This document shows positions 1 to 8,914 of a stretch of DNA of 64,000 nt, one piece after another. Below the pieces are notes generated by a model. It searched no databases, was not told where the DNA came from, and was given only the letters and a program-made list of their open reading frames with translations. Both the position numbers and the translations under genes were made by a program. Source of the DNA: Aquibium oceanicum (GTDB taxonomy: Bacteria > Pseudomonadota > Alphaproteobacteria > Rhizobiales > Rhizobiaceae); contig NZ_CP018171.1 in the NCBI RefSeq assembly GCF_001889605.1, positions 3,122,501 through 3,186,500 of the forward strand. Direction: 5' to 3'. Position 1 is the stretch's first letter. Each line of letters opens with the position of its first letter.

Positions 1-10
1 AGGTATACCC

Positions 11-1225
11 ATGACCGGACCGGACTCCCAGACCAAAAGCGTCGCAGTGGTTATCGTGGCCGCCGGTCGCGGCGCGCGCGCCGGCCAGGAGAACGGTCCC
101 AAGCAGTACCGCCGCATCGGCGGCCGCGCGGTGCTCTCCCACACCCTCGAGGCTTTTCGACGGCACCCCGCGATCGGCGACATCGTCGTCGCCATCCACG
201 CCGACGACGAGGCACTCTGCCGCGAAGCCGTCGGCCCGATCGACGACCGGATCGTCCTGGTCACCGGCGGTCCGACCCGACAGGATTCGACGCTGCGCGC
301 GCTGCGGGCGCTGGCCGACCGCCGCCCGGCAAGCGTCCTGATCCACGACGGCGTACGCCCCTTCGTCGATCCGGACCTGATCGGCCGCGTCGTCGCCGCG
401 CTCGGTGACCACGATGGCGTCCTGCCCGCCCTGCCCGTCTCCGACACCGTCAAGCGCGCGGATGGCGCGGGGCTCGTCGAGGCCACCGTCCCGCGCACCG
501 GCCTCCATACTGCGCAGACCCCGCAGGGCTTTGCCTTCGACGCCATCCTCGCCGCGCACGAGAAGGCCTGCGCCGACGGCCTCCTCGACTTCACCGACGA
601 CGCCGCGATCGCCGAATGGTCCGGCATTCCGGTGAAGATCGTGGAAGGCGCGGCCGGCAACGTGAAACTCACCTATGCGAGGGACATCGCCATGGCGGAC
701 GAAAGGCTGAACGGAGCGTCGGCATCCTTCCCCGACGTGCGGACCGGAAACGGCTACGACGTGCACTGCTTCGCGCCGGGCGACCACGTCACCTTGTGCG
801 GCGTCGAAATCGTGCACGACCGCCGGCTCCTCGGCCATTCCGACGCCGACGTCGGCCTGCACGCGCTGACCGACGCGCTGCTTGCAACCTGCGGCGCCGG
901 CGACATCGGAACCCACTTCCCTCCCTCCGATCCGCAGTGGAAGGGAGCGGCCTCGCGCCTGTTCGTCGAGCACGCCGCCGGCCTCGTGCGCGCCCGCGGC
1001 GGGCGCATCGCCAATGCCGACGTGACCCTGATTTGCGAGGCCCCGAAGATCGGCCCGCGCCGCGAGGCCATGGTGGATGCCATGGCGGCGATGCTCGGCA
1101 TCGCCCGCGACCGGGTCTCGGTGAAGGCCACCACCAACGAGAAGCTCGGCTTCATCGGGCGCGGCGAAGGCATCGCCGCGATCGCCACCGCCACCGTCGT
1201 CTATCCCGGCGGACTGCCGGCATGA
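11..1225 (+). CDS. ispDF: Bifunctional IspDF (MEP cytidylyltransferase / MEcPP synthase)
   Basis: Two consecutive enzymes of the non-mevalonate isoprenoid pathway in one 404-aa cytosolic chain. Residues ~10-230 are IspD, which makes CDP-methylerythritol from MEP and CTP: the nucleotide-binding loop [10 protein letters not shown] and [10 protein letters not shown] are visible. Residues ~245-400 are IspF, the MEcPP-forming cyclase: GNGYDVHCF carries the zinc-binding Asp and His and [19 protein letters not shown] follows. The fusion is typical of alphaproteobacteria and the length is normal. An AGG lies 10 nt upstream of the ATG at the window edge, so the upstream operon is not visible. The stop overlaps the next start (ATGA), so it is translationally coupled to pncC. 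Confidence 0.97.
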   Translation: MTGPDSQTKSVAVVIVAAGRGARAGQENGPKQYRRIGGRAVLSHTLEAFRRHPAIGDIVVAIHADDEALCREAVGPIDDRIVLVTGGPTRQDSTLRALRALADRRPASVLIHDGVRPFVDPDLIGRVVAALGDHDGVLPALPVSDTVKRADGAGLVEATVPRTGLHTAQTPQGFAFDAILAAHEKACADGLLDFTDDAAIAEWSGIPVKIVEGAAGNVKLTYARDIAMADERLNGASASFPDVRTGNGYDVHCFAPGDHVTLCGVEIVHDRRLLGHSDADVGLHALTDALLATCGAGDIGTHFPPSDPQWKGAASRLFVEHAAGLVRARGGRIANADVTLICEAPKIGPRREAMVDAMAAMLGIARDRVSVKATTNEKLGFIGRGEGIAAIATATVVYPGGLPA

Positions 1226-1713
1226 GCCCGCACGAAGACCTCGCGCGGCAGGTGCTCGCCGCTTGCGACCGTCAGGGCATCATGCTTGCGACGGCCGAAT
1301 CCTGCACCGGCGGCATGATCGCCGCAGCCCTCACCGACATTCCCGGCTCGTCGAGCGTGGTGGATCGCGGCTTCGTCACCTATTCCAACGAGGCCAAGCA
1401 GGAGATGCTCGGCGTCACACCTGCGACCCTCGACGCTCACGGCGCCGTCTCCCGCGAGACGGCCCTCGAGATGGCGGCGGGCGCTTTGGCCCGCTCGCGC
1501 GCCGGCATCGCGGTCGCCGTCACCGGCGTCGCCGGCCCCGGCGGCGGCAGCGCCGACAAGCCCGTGGGCCTGGTCTGGTTCGGTGTGGCGAAAAAGGGAG
1601 AGGAACCGGAAGCCGAGTGCCGGCGGTTCGAAGACCTAGGCCGCGATCACATCCGCCAGGAGACTGTCCGCACCGCGCTCGATCTCATGCTCGCGAAGCT
1701 GACGGCTCGCTGA
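1222..1713 (+). CDS. pncC: Nicotinamide-nucleotide amidase, CinA C-terminal family
   Basis: A 163-aa stand-alone CinA C-terminal domain, the PncC type that deamidates NMN to nicotinate mononucleotide in pyridine-nucleotide salvage. The family signature [16 protein letters not shown] is near residues 22-37, and [18 protein letters not shown] is the second conserved block. It lacks the N-terminal MoaB-like domain of full CinA, as usual in this group. I chose the ATG at 1222 because it overlaps the ispDF stop in an ATGA junction; the longer open frame upstream is only a shadow of ispDF. Its 3' end overlaps the convergent START-domain gene by 29 nt. Confidence 0.93.
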   Translation: MSPHEDLARQVLAACDRQGIMLATAESCTGGMIAAALTDIPGSSSVVDRGFVTYSNEAKQEMLGVTPATLDAHGAVSRETALEMAAGALARSRAGIAVAVTGVAGPGGGSADKPVGLVWFGVAKKGEEPEAECRRFEDLGRDHIRQETVRTALDLMLAKLTAR

Positions 1714-2173
1714 TCCGGTCGGCCGGTGCGCCGTAGATCGCATCCGCGCGCCGCTCGAACGCACCGGCAAAGGTGCGGAAGGCACGATCGAACATGGCGC
1801 CCATCAGCATGCCCAGCATCCGGCTCTTGAACTCGTAATCGATGAAGAAGCAGATGTTCGTGCCGCCCTCCCCATCGGGCTCGAAGCGCCAGCGGTTTTC
1901 GAGATAGCGGAACGGCCCGTCGAGATACTTCACGTCGATGGCAAGCTCGCCGATGCGCGTGACCACCTGGCTGGTGAAGGTCTCGCGGATCGCCTTGTAG
2001 CCGACGGTCATGTCCGCCACGATCACCTCGACCCCGTCGCGCTCCTTGCGCGAGCGCACGCTCAGCGCCTCGCACATCGGCAGGAATTGGGGATATTTCT
2101 CGATGTCGGCCACCAGCGCGAACATGCGCTCGGGCGAATGGCGGACGTGGCGGACGGTCTCGTGTTTCGGCAT
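1685..2173 (-). CDS. RatA/COQ10-type START-domain protein
   Basis: A 162-aa SRPBCC/START (polyketide-cyclase type) lipid-binding protein. The N-terminus MPKHETVRHVRHSPERMF, then VADIEKYPQFLPMCEA, is the characteristic opening of the COQ10/RatA family. In eukaryotes and alphaproteobacteria these bind ubiquinone and support respiratory quinone function; the E. coli member has been reported as RatA, a ribosome-association toxin. It lies just downstream of lipA on the same strand (12-nt gap), a conserved alphaproteobacterial pair. The toxin reading is less likely here than a quinone-binding role, but sequence alone cannot separate them. Confidence 0.85.
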   Translation of the reverse strand: MPKHETVRHVRHSPERMFALVADIEKYPQFLPMCEALSVRSRKERDGVEVIVADMTVGYKAIRETFTSQVVTRIGELAIDVKYLDGPFRYLENRWRFEPDGEGGTNICFFIDYEFKSRMLGMLMGAMFDRAFRTFAGAFERRADAIYGAPADRISEPSASRA

Positions 2174-2185
2174 CGTTCGGGCGGC

Positions 2186-3148
2186 TCAGGCGGCGGATGC
2201 GAGCTTCTTTTCCCGCGCCGCCCTCAGCCGCGCGAAATCGTCGCCGGCATGGTGCGACGAGCGGGTGAGCGGCGAGGCCGAGACCATCAGGAAACCCTTG
2301 GTGTAGGCCACCGCCTCGTAGGACTTGAACTCATCCGGCGTCACGAACGTCTTCACCGGATGGTGCTTCTTCGTCGGCTGCAGATACTGCCCGATGGTCA
2401 GGAAATCCACGTCGGCGACCCTGAGGTCGTCCATGAGCTGCAGCACCTCGTTGCGCTCTTCGCCCAGCCCCACCATGATTCCCGACTTGGTGAAGATCGA
2501 GGGATCGAGTTCCCGCACCCGTTGCAGGAGCCGGATCGAGTGGAAGTAGCGCGCGCCGGGCCGCACTGTCAGGTAGTTCGACGGCACCGTCTCGAGATTG
2601 TGGTTGAAGACGTCGGGCCTGGCTTCGACCACGATCTCCAGCGCCCCGTCCTTGCGCAGGAAGTCCGGCGTCAAAATCTCGATCGTCGTGCCGGGCGCCG
2701 CCGCGCGGATGGCTTGGATGACCTCTGCGAAATGCCGCGCCCCGCCGTCGTCGAGATCGTCGCGGTCGACCGAGGTGATCACGACGTGGTTCAGTCCCAT
2801 CTTGGCCACCGCCCGCGCGACGCTTTCCGGCTCCGAGCGGTCGAGCGCGTGTGGGCGCCCCGTCGCCACGTTGCAGAACGCGCAGGCGCGTGTGCAGATC
2901 TCGCCCATGATCATGAAGGTGGCGTGCTTCTTGTCCCAGCACTCGCCGATGTTGGGGCAGCCGGCTTCCTCGCACACCGTGACCAGCCCGTGCGAGCGCA
3001 CGATCTCGCGCGTCTCGGAATAGCCTTTCGACACCGGCGCCTTCACGCGGATCCATTCCGGCTTGCGCAACACCTCCTGGTCGGGGCGGTGCGCCTTTTC
3101 GGGATGGCGAAGGCGCGGACGCGCTATCGTGTCGATGACGGTGACCAT
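2186..3148 (-). CDS. lipA: Lipoyl synthase
   Basis: A 320-aa radical-SAM enzyme that inserts two sulfurs into protein-bound octanoyl groups, maturing the lipoyl domains of PdhB and PdhC encoded ~9 kb upstream. The auxiliary [4Fe-4S] ligands are in [12 protein letters not shown] and the radical-SAM cluster in CTRACAFC. The C-terminal [10 protein letters not shown] contains the serine that ligates the auxiliary cluster. I start at the ATG at 3148 (MVTVIDTIA), which has a GGGAG 4 nt upstream; a longer start 15 codons earlier lacks such a site. In related genomes lipA follows lpdA directly; here a 6.5-kb insert separates them. Confidence 0.96.
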   Translation of the reverse strand: MVTVIDTIARPRLRHPEKAHRPDQEVLRKPEWIRVKAPVSKGYSETREIVRSHGLVTVCEEAGCPNIGECWDKKHATFMIMGEICTRACAFCNVATGRPHALDRSEPESVARAVAKMGLNHVVITSVDRDDLDDGGARHFAEVIQAIRAAAPGTTIEILTPDFLRKDGALEIVVEARPDVFNHNLETVPSNYLTVRPGARYFHSIRLLQRVRELDPSIFTKSGIMVGLGEERNEVLQLMDDLRVADVDFLTIGQYLQPTKKHHPVKTFVTPDEFKSYEAVAYTKGFLMVSASPLTRSSHHAGDDFARLRAAREKKLASAA

Positions 3149-3279
3149 TGTGCTCCCGCTCGCTGTTCTCCCGCGCCCCGGGCTGCGGGGCACAGGGGAT
3201 ATCTAGGCGCTTCGGGCACAAAACGAAAGGCCGCCGGGCGAATGCCACGGCGGCCATTTCTGCATGGGTGCTGCGCCTG

Positions 3280-3531
3280 TCAGCGTCGGAACATGCGTGC
3301 GATGGCGATCAGGATGCACGCGCCGATGAAGCCGGCGATGAGGTAACCGATCCAGCCGCCGAGCGCGACGCCGAAAATACCCAGCAGGGCATTGGCGATG
3401 ATCGCGCCGACTATGCCGAGGATGATGTTCATGAGCACGCCCATGTTGCTCTTCATGAACTTTTCGGCCAGCCATCCGGCGATGCCGCCGATGATGATCG
3501 CTGCAATCCAGCCTACGCCTGCGTCTTCCAT
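3280..3531 (-). CDS. GlsB/YeaQ/YmgE-family small membrane protein (copy 1)
   Basis: An 83-aa, very hydrophobic, glycine-rich protein of the transglycosylase-associated (YeaQ/YmgE/GlsB) family: three membrane segments with GWIAAIIIGGIAGWLAEKFM and MNIILGIVGAIIANALLGIFG. Members are linked to envelope stress, but the biochemical role is not established. Start at MEDAGVGW (ATG 3529-3531) with GGAG about 9 nt upstream; a longer frame exists but its extra N-terminus is arginine-rich and not family-like. A diverged second copy follows 157 bp upstream on the same strand. Confidence 0.88.
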   Translation of the reverse strand: MEDAGVGWIAAIIIGGIAGWLAEKFMKSNMGVLMNIILGIVGAIIANALLGIFGVALGGWIGYLIAGFIGACILIAIARMFRR

Positions 3532-3688
3532 GTCATTTTCTCCGGTTGCCTGTACGGTAAATCCGCCGCCCAACAACGCAACCCCACCCCGCCGGGTTCC
3601 AGAAGAACCCACACGCGTCGCGCTTCGCAACCCAGATGGTGGACCCGCCCTGCGACAGCCATGTGTCAGCCGGCGAGCCGCCCCGTCC

Positions 3689-3934
3689 TCACCGCCGCAC
3701 GAGCTTGACCACGAAAAGCAGGATGCATGCGCCCATGAAGCCTGTGATGAGATAGCCGAGCCAGTCGCCCTCCACGAACACCCCGAACCGCGCCAGCACC
3801 GCGTTCCCGATCACCGCGCCGACGATGCCGATGATGATGTTCATGATCACGCCGAAGCGCATGTCCATCAGCTTGCCGGCCAGCCATCCCGCGAGCCCGC
3901 CCACCACGATCGCCACGAACCACCCAACTTCCAT
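3689..3934 (-). CDS. GlsB/YeaQ/YmgE-family small membrane protein (copy 2)
   Basis: An 81-aa paralogue of the neighbouring small membrane protein, with the same architecture: MEVGWFVAIVVGGLAGWL, then MNIIIGIVGAVIGNAVLARFG, ending in a short basic tail VKLVRR. The start at MEVGWF matches the family N-terminus; GGGAG lies about 14 nt upstream, so translation may be modest. Tandem GlsB-like genes suggest a local duplication. Both lie at the junction between the lipA backbone and the accessory insert. Confidence 0.85.
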   Translation of the reverse strand: MEVGWFVAIVVGGLAGWLAGKLMDMRFGVIMNIIIGIVGAVIGNAVLARFGVFVEGDWLGYLITGFMGACILLFVVKLVRR

Positions 3935-4332
3935 CGCGCCAAAGCTCCCGAGATTTCGATGCAACGCATTCTGCGACGCGTGGCAACCGGCGACAAGGGC
4001 GACGAGACCAGCGCAGCAGCGCGGGCGCCGGCACGCGGCACGCGGCACGAAAGCGGGTGATGGGGAAGACCGCGTAAAATGGTAGTGCGAATCGGGCACC
4101 TGGAACAGGTGCGCAATGGCAGGAATCGACGCCATCCTGGTCGTTTAGCTTGGTCCGCCCGCGTCCCGAAACCTGCCATTCGAGACCTCCTTTCCGAGTT
4201 CAAGGAAGGGCTTCCAAAGCGGCGAATGCTCACGATGCTGAACCGCCATGGCAACCACCGCTGCCGGCCCTGCCTATCGATTCTTAACGTTCCAGCGCTT
4301 AGGTGCAGTTCTCGACTTGGAGAATGCGAGAA
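3935..4332. other. Intergenic region, no gene seen
   Basis: About 400 bases between the second GlsB-like gene and the GGDEF-EAL gene. I see no convincing protein start on either strand. A short tandem of CGGCACG units lies near 4028-4050. The region must hold the divergent promoters of its two neighbours, but I cannot assign -35/-10 elements with confidence. Confidence 0.5.
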
Positions 4333-6111
4333 ATGAACTGGCTCGATGAGACCCATGTGGAGCGATCCATAGTTGATGCGCTCACGGCAAGCATCTGCAT
4401 CATCGACCAAGAGGGCATCATCCGCGCTGAGAACGATGCTCGGCGAAATTTTTCCAAGCGCAACGGCGGAAAGGACTCCTACATCGGGGAAAGCTATCTG
4501 CCGGTCGTTACCAAGGCCATCGATGGCGAAAGTGAAGGAGAGGCTGAATTCAGAAAGGCGATAAGGGAGGTCTTGAACGGGGAGTGCCATGGCTTCGAGA
4601 TCGAATACCCTTGCCACTCGCCTGACGAACAACGGTGGTTTTTGGCGCGGGTCACGCCGCTGCAAGCGCAACCCCGGAACAAGTTGGGCACCGAGGTCCT
4701 GGGAGCCGTTATCACGCATCAGGATATATCGATCAGGAAGCTGCTTGAACTAAGGCTGACGAGGCTCGCAGAGACTGACGAGCTTACCGGGCTAAAGAAC
4801 CGCCGCTACCTACTCGAAAAGATCGAAAGTTCGGCCACCAAATTGCAAGCCGGTTCGACGCTTGCTCTGTGTCTGCTCGACCTAGACAATTTCAAAGAAA
4901 TAAACGACACGGCCGGGCACGACGCGGGCGATCACATCCTCCGACAGGTCGCCGAGCGCATTTCATCCGTTACGTCGCACTTGCAGTCGGTGGTTCTCGC
5001 CCGCATGGGGGGAGACGAATTCGCCGTTCTTCTTGAGGTCCCGCGACCATGGAGTGTCGTTCCTATCGCAGAGGAAGTCTTCGCCCTGCTCAGTGCGCCC
5101 TACTCGATCGGTAGCGAAAAGGTGCTATCCGCAGCCTCAATCGGGATTGCCTTCTACCCGATGGATGCCGGGACGCCGGAGTCTCTCATGAAGGCTGCTG
5201 ATCTCGCGCTTTATGGAGCCAAGGAGGGGGGACGCAGCCGCTACGTCTTCTTCACAACGAGCCTGCGCGAGGAGATTGAGCAGCGGACGGCGTTGTTCAC
5301 CGAAACGCGCGCTGCGCTCGCTAGGAACGAGTTCGAGACACATTTCCAGCCGATCGTGCGCTTGAAAGACAAGTCTTTGGTCGGGCTTGAAGCGTTGGTG
5401 CGTTGGCGACACCCCACAAAAGGGCTGATCTCCCCCGCCCACTTCCTCCCCGTCTTGAAAGACCGGCACCTGGGCACGGCAGTCTCTCAGGCGGTGATGC
5501 TCAACGTAATCGAGCATTTGTCGGCATGGGAAGGCGATCGGATACCCAGTGTTCGGGTGAGCGTCAATCTCACTGCCGATCAGTTACAGAACGCAAACTT
5601 CGTTGAATTCCTCTCAAGAGAGACTTCCGCCCGCGCAGTGTGCGCGGATTAGATCAAGCTGGAGATTACCGAGGATGTAGTCATTGGCGATACGGACAAT
5701 CACATCTGCTCTGTTCTGAATCGCCTTCGAGAGTCAGGGTTCTCAGTCTCTCTGGATGATTTTGGAACGGGATACGCCTCACTATCCCACATGTCGCAAT
5801 TTCCTCTCGATGAGATCAAAATCGACATGTCGTTCGTGAAGGAATTGAAGACCAGCCGAAAAGCCCGCGCGGTCGTCCGCGCAGTCACTCATCTTGCGCA
5901 TGAGCTTGGTTTAAGCGTCGTGGCGGAAGGCATTGAAGATGCGGAGACCGAAGGCATCGTTGCGGCCCTCGGATGCGATCATGGTCAAGGGTATCTCTTT
6001 GGAAGGCCGCAGCCCGCGTCGATCATCCCAGATCTGATACGGCAGTGGGACTACGCCTCTCGTGCTCCGAGCGCGTTGCCCGCGTCGAACTTGAGAAGAA
6101 GTTCCATATAG
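4333..6111 (+). pseudogene. PAS-GGDEF-EAL c-di-GMP enzyme gene interrupted by an in-frame amber codon
   Basis: One 593-codon frame for a composite cyclic-di-GMP enzyme, cut by a single TAG at 5650-5652 (codon 440). Residues ~10-140 look like a PAS sensor. Residues ~145-310 are a GGDEF diguanylate-cyclase domain with RMGGDEF at 225-231 and no inhibitory RxxD just upstream. The EAL phosphodiesterase domain starts at LVGLEALVRWRHP (~349). The same frame continues directly after TAG with IKLEITED, DDFGTGYASL, EIKIDMSF, VVAEGIED and GQGYLFGRPQP, i.e. every remaining EAL catalytic motif. CAG to TAG (Gln to stop) would explain it. Without readthrough the product has an intact cyclase and half a phosphodiesterase. 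Start ATG 4333 has GGAG 10 nt upstream. Confidence 0.85.
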
Positions 6112-6407
6112 CCGGCGGCAATTCGCATGTCCGCAGGTGTGATATTTTTCTGATCCGTTCGAAACCGCTCCGCCAGTGCGATCAGTTCGTCTGCCACGTG
6201 GGGTTCGGCGGCTTGGAGGTCTGATCCTGCCGTTCGGCATGCCGACAGCAGTACCGATGCCAATTCCCCCGCTTGATCGACGGAGAAATGCATCTGTGCG
6301 TGCAAGGAGCCATTCTCCGAGACTTGGACGATAACCCCATCCAACGTCGACCAGCCGACGTTTATCGTGCCACTGTCGGTCTCGATTATCGCTGACCGAT
6401 CTGTCAT
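6051..6407 (-). CDS. Hypothetical protein, 118 aa
   Basis: I do not recognise this protein. It begins MTDRSAIIETDSGTINVGWS; the ATG at 6407 has GGAG about 9 nt upstream, so I prefer it to a start 15 codons earlier. The first half is beta-rich and polar, the second half mostly helical (PHVADELIALAERFRTD). There is no signal peptide or membrane segment. Its 3' end overlaps the 3' end of the GGDEF-EAL gene by 61 nt, and it was originally divergent from the histidine kinase gene on the other side of the insertion sequence, so a link to signalling is possible but unproven. Confidence 0.6.
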   Translation of the reverse strand: MTDRSAIIETDSGTINVGWSTLDGVIVQVSENGSLHAQMHFSVDQAGELASVLLSACRTAGSDLQAAEPHVADELIALAERFRTDQKNITPADMRIAAGYMELLLKFDAGNALGAREA

Positions 6408-6509
6408 GGAGTATCTCCTCGCCGGGGTCACCGATGCAATCTTGCTGAACATTTCGGAATGAATTGCGCCGACGACAGGACGTCGGCCAATGTCAGAACA
6501 ACATGTCGG

Positions 6510-6523
6510 TGACCTGCCACTGA
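6510..6523 (+). repeat. Left terminal inverted repeat of the IS
   Basis: TGACCTGCCACTGA, identical to the complement of 7770-7783. It is preceded by the target bases TCGG. Similarity continues inward with scattered mismatches, including a shared GTTAGAG about 33 bp in. Confidence 0.9.
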
Positions 6524-6527
6524 ACTT

Positions 6528-7457
6528 TCATCCAGCGGCGGTTAGAGCCTTGGCCGTTTCTGTTACGCCGTAGGGCGCGGTTCGAGCAACCGGTGGAGAC
6601 GCGAAGCCCTTATCGAGCGAAGCGTCGGAGGCGGTTGCGGCGAGAGTTCCGGCGAAGGCCGCCGGGGTCTGGTATCCGAGCGAGGAATGAGGTCTCGCAG
6701 AGTTGAAGTCCTGCCGCCACTCGGCGATGGCGTTGCGGGCGTGGTCGAGGCCGAAGAACAGGCTCTCGTTCAGGAGTTCGTCGCGCATCCGGCCGTTGAA
6801 GGATTCGACGTAACCGTTTTGCATGGGCTTGCCCGGCGCGATGTAGTGCCATTCGACGCGATGATCCTTCGACCAGGCGAGGATCGCGTTCGAGGTGAAC
6901 TCCGTGCCGTGGTCGGAAACGATCATGTCCGGCTTGCCGCGACGGCTGATCAGATCGGTCAGCTCACGGGCCACCCGACGACCGGAGATCGACGTGTCGG
7001 GGATGGCGCCCAGGCATTCGCGGGTCACGTCGTCGACGATGTTGAGCACGCGGAACCGCCGCCCGCAGGCAAACTGGTCGTGCACGAAGTCCAGCGACCA
7101 ACGCGCGTTCGGCCTCGCCTCGACCAGGATCGGCGCCCGCGTGCCCACCGCGCGTCGCCGCGCCCGGCGCTTGCGCACTGTCAGCCCCTCCTCGCGGTAG
7201 AGCCGATAGATGCGGTTGATCCCTGATGGCTCGCCCTCGCGCCGCAGCAGGATGAACAGGCGCCGATAGCCGAAACGCCGGCGCTCGTTGGCGAGATCGC
7301 GCAGCCGGCCGCGCAGTTCGGTCTCCGGCGCCCGGCACGACTGGTAGCGGATCATCGTGCGATCGGCACCGACGATGGAACAGGCCCGACGCTCCGACAG
7401 ACCCATGACGGCCTGCAGATGCGCGACGGCTTCGCGCTTGGCGGCGGGCCCTACCAT
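6528..7457 (-). CDS. IS3-family transposase OrfB (DDE integrase domain)
   Basis: A 309-aa rve-type DDE integrase. Catalytic residues are the Asp in [11 protein letters not shown], the Asp in [13 protein letters not shown] and the Glu in [19 protein letters not shown]. An N-terminal HTH_21 segment carries [16 protein letters not shown]. It is normally made as an OrfAB fusion by -1 frameshifting from orfA; the frames overlap by 7 nt. No internal stop or frameshift is seen, so the element is probably still active. The last codons read into the left inverted repeat. Confidence 0.95.
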   Translation of the reverse strand: MVGPAAKREAVAHLQAVMGLSERRACSIVGADRTMIRYQSCRAPETELRGRLRDLANERRRFGYRRLFILLRREGEPSGINRIYRLYREEGLTVRKRRARRRAVGTRAPILVEARPNARWSLDFVHDQFACGRRFRVLNIVDDVTRECLGAIPDTSISGRRVARELTDLISRRGKPDMIVSDHGTEFTSNAILAWSKDHRVEWHYIAPGKPMQNGYVESFNGRMRDELLNESLFFGLDHARNAIAEWRQDFNSARPHSSLGYQTPAAFAGTLAATASDASLDKGFASPPVARTAPYGVTETAKALTAAG

Positions 7458-7717
7458 TTTTTTGACAGGAGCTCGCGAAGGGCCGAGGCTTCCAGCATCT
7501 GCTCGGCGAGCAGGTTCTTCAGCCTCCCGTTCTCGTCTTCCAAAGCCCTCAGGCGCTTGGCGTCGGACACGTCCATGCCGCCATACTTCGCCTTCCAGTT
7601 ATACAGCGTCGCCTCAGAGACCCCGTGCTTGCGGGCCAGGTCACCTGCCTTCGCACCCGCCTCGTGCTCGCGTAGAACCCCGATGATCTGCTCTTCCGTA
7701 AATCGCTTTCGCTTCAT
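7451..7717 (-). CDS. IS3-family transposase OrfA (helix-turn-helix)
   Basis: An 88-aa DNA-binding subunit that begins [20 protein letters not shown], contains the HTH segment [20 protein letters not shown] and a leucine-zipper-like stretch ([20 protein letters not shown]). On the coding strand it ends TCA-AAA-AAA-TGG-TAG; the run of seven A is a slippery site, and a -1 slip continues into orfB as AAA-ATG-GTA. This is the standard IS3-family mechanism for making the OrfAB transposase. Confidence 0.95.
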   Translation of the reverse strand: MKRKRFTEEQIIGVLREHEAGAKAGDLARKHGVSEATLYNWKAKYGGMDVSDAKRLRALEDENGRLKNLLAEQMLEASALRELLSKKW

Positions 7718-7756
7718 CTGTCCGTCCTTCGATCGAGAGCCGGACTCTAACTCCAG

Positions 7757-8476
7757 GTGGAGGAAAAACTCAGTGGCAGGTCAGCGGTGACGGATGTAAC
7801 CGACGCTCGTGCCGAGGCTCGGATAAAAGATGATCTGGTTCGCGATAAGGAGAACCTTCTGTATGAGGTCCAACATCGAGTGGCAAACAGCCTCCAGATC
7901 ATCGCGAGCGTCCTCATGCAGAGCGCACGCAGGGTTCAGTCCGAAGAAGCGCGCGGGCACATCCAAAATGCCCACCACAGGGTCATGTCGATCGCAGCCT
8001 TGCAGCGCCAGCTCTCCACCTCCAGAGGCGGCAACGTCGAGCTGCGCAACTATTTCACGCAGCTGAGCCAGAGCCTTGGCGCGTCGATGATCGAAGACCC
8101 GAACCGCCTCTCGATATCGGTAACGGTCGATGGCAGCGCCGTGGACGCGGACATTTCCGTCAGTCTGGGGCTTATCGTTACCGAACTCGTCATCAATGCG
8201 CTAAAGCACGCCTTTCCCCATGAACGAACGGGCACGATCACCATCGACTATCGCTCGGCGGGCAAGGACTGGTCCCTTTCGGTCACCGATGACGGCATCG
8301 GTATGCCAAAGGGAAGCGATGCACCCAAGGCGGGCCTCGGCACCGGCATCGTCGAAGCGCTGGCAAGAAATCTACAGAGTGAGATTCAGTTAAGCGATGC
8401 CGACCCGGGTACCGCCATAACGATAAGCCATCAGGAAAACACCGGTCTCCGGGCCGACCTTCCAGAAGCCGCGTAG
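7757..8476 (+). CDS. HWE/HisKA_2-type histidine kinase, 5' end replaced by IS sequence
   Basis: A cytosolic sensor kinase of ~230 aa. The phospho-acceptor box is EVQHRVANSLQIIASVL (His ~40 in this frame), as in HisKA_2/HWE kinases; the ATP domain has ELVINALKHAFP, VTDDGIGMP and GLGTGIVEAL. There is no sensory domain left or visible. The first ten codons (GTG at 7757) are read from the end of the insertion sequence; the native gene began ATG-TCG at 6503, now 1.27 kb away. An alternative start is the GTG at 7787. Neither has a strong ribosome site, and the native promoter lies on the far side of the IS, so expression may be low or driven from the IS. The response regulator gene follows after 72 nt. 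Confidence 0.82.
   Translation: MEEKLSGRSAVTDVTDARAEARIKDDLVRDKENLLYEVQHRVANSLQIIASVLMQSARRVQSEEARGHIQNAHHRVMSIAALQRQLSTSRGGNVELRNYFTQLSQSLGASMIEDPNRLSISVTVDGSAVDADISVSLGLIVTELVINALKHAFPHERTGTITIDYRSAGKDWSLSVTDDGIGMPKGSDAPKAGLGTGIVEALARNLQSEIQLSDADPGTAITISHQENTGLRADLPEAA
7770..7783 (-). repeat. Right terminal inverted repeat of the IS
   Basis: TCAGTGGCAGGTCA on the plus strand, the exact complement of the left end. Followed by GCGG, the partner of TCGG at the left end. The adjacent inner bases 7757-7769 supply a GTG that now opens the reading frame of the downstream histidine kinase. Confidence 0.9.
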
Positions 8477-8548
8477 GAACCTAATCTCCTCCGAAGCACT
8501 ACGTCTAGAGCCGAGCCCGGCCTGCAATCTACGCAACCTGAGTGGCCA

Positions 8549-8914
8549 ATGAACAACGGCAAAAAGGTCGTCCTCGTCGTCGAAGATAGCCCCCTCATTC
8601 GCATGGGTGCAGTCGATCTGGTCATATCGGCAGGTTACGAAGCGCTGGAGGCGCGCGACGCGGATGAGGCAATCCGCATCCTGGAGTCGCGCGCCGACAT
8701 TGATTTGGTGTTCACGGATGTCCAAATGCCCGGCACCATGGACGGCATCAAGCTATCCCACTACATCCGCGAGCGATGGCCTCCCGTGAAGCTGCTCGTC
8801 GCGTCGGGCAACGCGATTCTCGAAGAAAGCAGTCTGCCCACCGGGAGTAGGTTCTTCTCAAAACCGTACGATGACCACGCCATCGCCGACGCCATGGCCC
8901 GCCTCATGGCGTAG
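8549..8914 (+). CDS. Single-domain response regulator (CheY-like receiver)
   Basis: A 121-aa stand-alone receiver domain. The acidic pocket is VVEDSPL (Glu-Asp 12-13), the phosphorylation site Asp57 sits in VFTDVQMPG, the switch region reads LLVASGN, and Lys105 precedes Pro-Tyr in FFSKPYD. There is no output domain, so it probably shuttles phosphate or acts through a partner. It is directly downstream of the HWE kinase and is its likely partner. Single-domain regulators with this layout are common beside HWE kinases in alphaproteobacteria. Confidence 0.9.
   Translation: MNNGKKVVLVVEDSPLIRMGAVDLVISAGYEALEARDADEAIRILESRADIDLVFTDVQMPGTMDGIKLSHYIRERWPPVKLLVASGNAILEESSLPTGSRFFSKPYDDHAIADAMARLMA

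Larger units (their letters stand above)
6510..7783 (-). mobile_element. IS3-family insertion sequence (IS407-like), 1274 bp
   Basis: A complete insertion sequence. The ends are inverted repeats that begin TGACCTGCCACTGA on both sides (6510-6523 and the complement of 7770-7783) and continue imperfectly for ~40 bp. Inside are two minus-strand frames, orfA and orfB, joined by a -1 frameshift site. Flanking target bases are TCGG (6506-6509) on the left and GCGG (7784-7787) on the right, a 4-bp duplication with one mismatch. Removing the element and one repeat restores ATG-TCG-GTG-ACG-GAT in frame with the histidine kinase, so it landed at the second codon of that gene. Confidence 0.92.

Noticed and set aside
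616-1221. Long upstream extension of pncC
   Set aside because: Arg/Gly-rich shadow of ispDF in another frame with no domain.
1685-2173. RatA as a true toxin-antitoxin
   Set aside because: The upstream antitoxin RatB is absent and the gene is in the lipA context, which favours the quinone-binding COQ10 role.
5650-5652. The amber codon in the EAL gene read as pyrrolysine
   Set aside because: Nothing in the window suggests a pyrrolysine system and the position is normally a Gln-like residue in an ordinary EAL domain; a nonsense mutation or sequencing error is simpler.
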